The notes under the pieces were generated by a model. That model had not been told where the DNA came from and ran no database searches. It saw only the letters and a program-made list of their open reading frames with translations. Positions 60,770 to 64,000 of a stretch of DNA of 64,000 bases are shown here, piece after piece. The DNA is taken from assembly GCA_037954235.1 (NCBI GenBank), contig JBBMOA010000012.1, positions 10,323,644 through 10,387,643 of the forward strand, read 5' to 3'. Numbering within the stretch: position 1 is the stretch's first letter; each line of letters opens with the position of its first letter. Source of the stretch: Aulostomus chinensis (lineage: Eukaryota; Chordata; Actinopteri; Syngnathiformes; Aulostomidae). The position numbers and the translations under genes were made by a program.

Positions 60770-61845
60770 TTCATAGCTGGGCAGGCAACGCTGACTGGCA
60801 CTCAGCGTTAACTGTCTCTCTGAGGAAAGGGCTGTTTAAAAGGCAGGAGCTGGCAGCGGAGCAGACCTCGCAGCTCGCTGTCTAAATACTGCCTCTGTGT
60901 GACTGACAGCGAGGCAACAGCACACTGGCATTCTCCTTTCAGACACTCAGCAGCCCTTTAACAAAAGCCACCGGATTTAACATAAAACTCAGACCAGAGT
61001 GTCACCTAATACGGCTTCACTGCTTTCACCGCTCTTTAAATTATTTAACATGACAAGCTGTCCTTTTGTTGTTAGCATGTGATATGTTATGTTGACATAA
61101 TATTTGAATATATTAGAATCTTTTTTTACTCCGTAATTACAAAATATTCATAGGATATTTCTTTTCCTAATGATGATGAAAACTATTCCCCTGTACTTGG
61201 AATTATACTCTTTTAGAAATAATACTAGTTCTCATTTTTGATTTATCGTGATTTGTTTGGAGATTGACCTTTTCTAAATTAAATTTTAAGACGAATAAAA
61301 TGTACAAGAGGACAAACAAGAGTCATCAACAGGCAAAAAAGAAGACATTGTAAATGTTGCAAAAGCTTAATAGCACAAAATTAACAATCTATGTGGTTTT
61401 GTTGGATTCAATTAGAGCGATTTCATGATGCACTTAGGAATGACAAAGCACAGCTATAAGTATTGATTTTTTGTGTGCCCATAACTTGATAAACAATATG
61501 TATATGTATGTATTTGCAGAGTAAATTGAATCAAAATACACATATTACATTGAGGGCCTTAGAAGACTGACAGCAATTGAATTTGTCAGTCAAAAATTTA
61601 GTTAAAGACATCAAGACCTTTGATCTACCGATGGGTAAAATGAGCCTCCTGTCCAGAGGAAGAGATATTAATGGCATCTTGCCTTTGTTGCTGTTGCCTC
61701 TGGGTTGTTTCTTCTTTTTTTAACATTTCAAATTCACATTTTCACTCACTTCTACTTTCTATTAGACTCCTACATGCATGCATGCATTTCTGTGTGCTTG
61801 CATATATGTGCACATAAATGAGTTTGTGCCAACTGAAGAATTAGC
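60770..61845. other. No gene recognised
   Basis: The left half is GC-balanced and the right half AT-rich. A tandem CATG run (TGCATGCATGCAT) lies near 61,774. No exon or transposon was recognised. Confidence 0.42.
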
Positions 61846-61881
<36 letters not shown>

Positions 61882-61889
61882 CGCACACG
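61846..61889. repeat. Alternating (TG)n(CG)n(CA)n, Z-DNA-type tract
   Basis: Forty-four bases of unbroken pyrimidine-purine alternation. TG units pass into about ten bases of CG steps and then CACACG. CG and CA/TG alternation is the classic sequence class for left-handed DNA. Confidence 0.93.
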
Positions 61890-62279
61890 AGGGACCATGT
61901 GGGGGCAAGTGTGAAGAGGATTGCCAGAGAGGTAGCAGAAAGACCGATAGCTATGTTTGTGGATTAATAACTATTAATTCTCCTTTTGACTGTAATGGAT
62001 GCTTAAATCTCTGCTCCCCCTCCTCCTCTCAGCAGACCTCTTGTCCCCCCGTCAATTCTGTCCTTCTAATAAGGGCATTATTCCAAGGGATTTCATGCAT
62101 TCTGATAAATCAAATTAGAAGGCCAGTGACTTAGATAGATTGCAGCGAGTAATTAGAGAATCCTCAATGCCTTCCTGACTGCCACTCATTTACCAGAGTC
62201 TTTGTTATCTACCTATCGGAGCGCCGCATGAGGCAGTGTGTGTGTTAGCATCACGTTTCCCTCTTAAAATTCCTTCCTT
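61890..62279. other. Repeat-free block, no gene recognised
   Basis: Unique sequence with AACTATTAATTC and AGTAATTAGAG cores. It could be the promoter side or part of the element around the possible exon that follows. Confidence 0.3.
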
Positions 62280-62385
62280 ATGTCACTGGAGAGACAGATC
62301 CCAGACCATATCTTGTCACCCGGGCAAGCTCACCGCGCAACGGACAGCGCAGTGGGACAGCCATTAATTGGAGCAACTTGGGATG
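62280..62385 (+). CDS. Possible plus-strand exon with perfect splice donor
   Basis: From an ATG at 62,280 the plus strand is open for 35 codons and one base, to the donor GGATG|GTAAGTAC at 62,385/62,386. The peptide includes IPDHILSPGQAHRATDSAVG. The ATG context is poor. A pyrimidine-rich tract upstream (CCTCTTAAAATTCCTTCCTT) could instead serve an acceptor at CTGGAG or GACAG, giving an internal exon in the same frame. It would be a gene on the opposite strand from the other exon candidates. Function unknown. Confidence 0.3.
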
Positions 62386-62490
62386 GTAAGTACCCACGTG
62401 TATGTCAGTTACATGCTAGAACAAGGAGATGGGCTGACACGTGGAGACAGGGGACACCCCGGACTGGGCTGCCACCCCCACCTTCCACCC

Positions 62491-62492
<2 letters not shown>

Positions 62493-62553
<61 letters not shown>
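62493..62553 (+). repeat. (AC)n microsatellite
   Basis: About 30 perfect AC units. The poly-His/Thr and poly-Cys/Val frames over this region are artefacts. Confidence 0.97.
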
Positions 62554-62554
<1 letters not shown>

Positions 62555-63010
62555 CCTCATGCCCCCTCCTTTGCCCCTCGCCCTCTCTCCATGCCCTCTG
62601 GAAACAACACCATGTTCTTGATTCCGTGTCAGTGGTCACTATCCATGTCAGTGTGTGTAAGTGTGTGTGTGGGTGTGTGTCTATTTGGAAAATTAAAGAT
62701 GCTGTATTTTCATGATAATAAAACGCCTTTAATATGACATATGATTCCAAGGAAAAAGAGAAATGACTCAACACCGTGAACCATCTGTGTACCTTACAAT
62801 CATTCTCAACGTCCTGGCAGCTGCACTTCCTCCTCATCCACCACCTCCCCCGTCTGGCATTTTTCTTCCTCTCGTTTCCACTTTCCCTGCACCCCATCAC
62901 AAACCAGCCTGACAGAGTTCACTTTTCTCCTTTTAAAAGGATGAATGAAGATAAAAAAGCAAAGCAAAATGGAGCATGAGAGGCATCGCTTGCTTTGATT
63001 CATGGTCCTC

Positions 63011-63034
63011 TGCTTGGCCGCCTGCTTGGCCGCC
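63011..63034 (+). repeat. 12-bp tandem duplication
   Basis: TGCTTGGCCGCC occurs twice head to tail and is followed by a partial third start (TGCC). Confidence 0.9.
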
Positions 63035-63049
63035 TGCCTGCTCACCTGA

Positions 63050-63390
63050 CTGTCTGCTCCTTCCCCGAGCACTAATGGAGAGCTGCCGTCTCGCAGTGAT
63101 GCCGCCAAAACCATCAGGAATTGCTGATTATGGTGCTAAATATTGATCTCTGCCTCACACGTGTCAAAATTCCTTGCACACTTTAATTAGAATTTCCCCT
63201 CCATGCCGTACAGGAACTAACCGAATATATTACGGGACTTCATGAGGAGGAGGGGAGTGCGGCTGGTGGGGCATAATTGTGACCTCTTGTCTTGCCTCTT
63301 CCCTCCTGAGTTTTGAGATGACTCCCAACTGTCTGTCTAATGCTCCCAGCCTTTGTGATAATAAGACTTATATTCCTCATCCTATCACAG
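63050..63390. promoter_or_regulatory. Candidate conserved non-coding element
   Basis: A unique block with AGCACTAATGG, GGAATTGCTGATTATGG, CTTTAATTAGAATTTC and GAATATATTACGG. It contains no repeat and no exon. Function is inferred. Confidence 0.35.
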
Positions 63391-64000
63391 TATGATCGGC
63401 TGAGCCGCTGCTCGTTTTTCCCGTCTTGTCCGGTCTCTTGCTCCGACTCCTGCCCTCTGCTCTGTTCAGCTTAGATTATTTGGTGTTTTTTGGAGTTTTG
63501 CAAGAACCGTCTCATCAACACCAAAAAACATATTGATGAAGCATTTGATTTACGCTCAGTGGCCACCTCATTAGCTACACCTCTACAATATAACTGAATT
63601 TTATTTTTGCGAAGCTTACAACTCATCTTTCCTTCTGAATTGTTATTAGAGATACTTGATAATATCAGATATCGGCTGTCTGCTGATATTGATCTTTTTA
63701 AAAAAATATATCAATATATCGAGCCTGTTGCTCGTCATCTGTTGTTTATGATGAGGACACAATGCAGTAAACTTGATTTATGGATTTTTTTCCATATGTT
63801 TGGCGAAAAATACATATATTTTTTTCAATTACTCAATGTTTACATGTGTTTTCCATAAAGTACAATAAGTAGATAGCATATCACGGGGGGGGGGGGGATA
63901 AGTGTGAGACAAGTAACAATGGTTCAGATATAGTGTCTTAAAACTTTGGTGCATAACTTAAACCATCCAAATGATACCCCTGACATTCAAACCATAGCCA
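63390..64000. other. End of window, AT-rich with G13 run
   Basis: A G13 tract lies at 63,885-63,897. The words GATAATATCAGATATCGGC and GCTGATATTGATC near 63,660-63,690 resemble the CGATAT-rich repeats of fish DNA transposons, but no ends were found. The plus-strand 83-codon frame at 63,607-63,858 is Phe- and Tyr-rich and unsupported. Confidence 0.35.

Noticed and set aside
62280..62900. Open frames of 98-163 codons over the CA array
   Set aside because: The length comes from poly-His/Thr or poly-Cys/Val translation of the microsatellite. Only the 62,280-62,385 part is kept as a weak exon candidate.
1..64000. CRISPR arrays, bacterial operons, riboswitches, phage or viral genes
   Set aside because: No spaced direct repeats of that type, no ribosome-binding-site gene layout and no viral protein motifs were seen. 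The sequence is vertebrate-like throughout.
1..64000. Functional tRNA, rRNA or known microRNA genes
   Set aside because: No cloverleaf with intact stems, no rRNA blocks and none of the microRNA seeds I looked for (such as let-7, miR-9, miR-124) were seen.

Overview
The window looks like nuclear DNA from a vertebrate, most likely a ray-finned (percomorph-type) fish. This rests on AT-rich non-coding sequence, many long CA/GT microsatellites, a hAT element with a ZBED-like transposase remnant, an L2-type LINE relic, and interspersed repeats whose wording I recognise from teleost genomes. There are no operons, dense ORFs or other prokaryotic or viral layout. The species and the genomic locus cannot be named from the sequence alone.

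Most of the window is non-coding. The long open frames at 21.7-22.9 kb are an artefact of an 834-bp perfectly alternating pyrimidine-purine repeat, which cannot contain a stop codon. A few short minus-strand segments do look like real exons. The clearest are a probable terminal exon at 4,684-4,995 (103 codons, acidic and aromatic composition, AATAAA downstream) and a spliced-looking exon at 56,183-56,351 (strong acceptor, CAG|GTAGGT donor, one open frame). Weaker candidates lie at 8,445-8,559, 59,663-59,855 and 60,497-60,683. If they belong together, a minus-strand gene of more than 50 kb runs across the window with its 3-prime end near 4.6 kb, and most of the rest is intron. I do not recognise the protein, and exon phases could not be chained with certainty. 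A possible plus-strand exon with a perfect donor ends at 62,385.

Layout. 1-9 kb: AT-rich sequence, old repeats, the putative terminal exon and one weaker exon. 9-20 kb: unique sequence with regulatory-looking blocks near 12.1, 13.9 and 19.4 kb, plus GT and CA microsatellites. 20-24.1 kb: the 834-bp alternating repeat, then a 953-bp hAT element with 8-bp target-site duplications. 24-35 kb: mostly unique sequence, a second copy of a 55-bp palindromic unit bracketed by GT repeats, and candidate enhancers. 35-39.3 kb: an L2 reverse-transcriptase relic and a 249-bp retroposon bounded by a perfect 8-bp duplication. 39-53 kb: unique sequence with candidate enhancers, a tRNA-like relic and repeat fragments. 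53-64 kb: G-rich microsatellites, the upstream exon candidates and further regulatory-looking blocks.

The blocks called candidate regulatory elements are long, repeat-free stretches rich in homeodomain (TAATTA), SOX and POU-type motifs. Their conservation has not been tested. I saw no convincing new multi-gene system. The most notable structures are the 834-bp alternating repeat, the GT-bracketed palindrome and the cleanly bounded transposon insertions.
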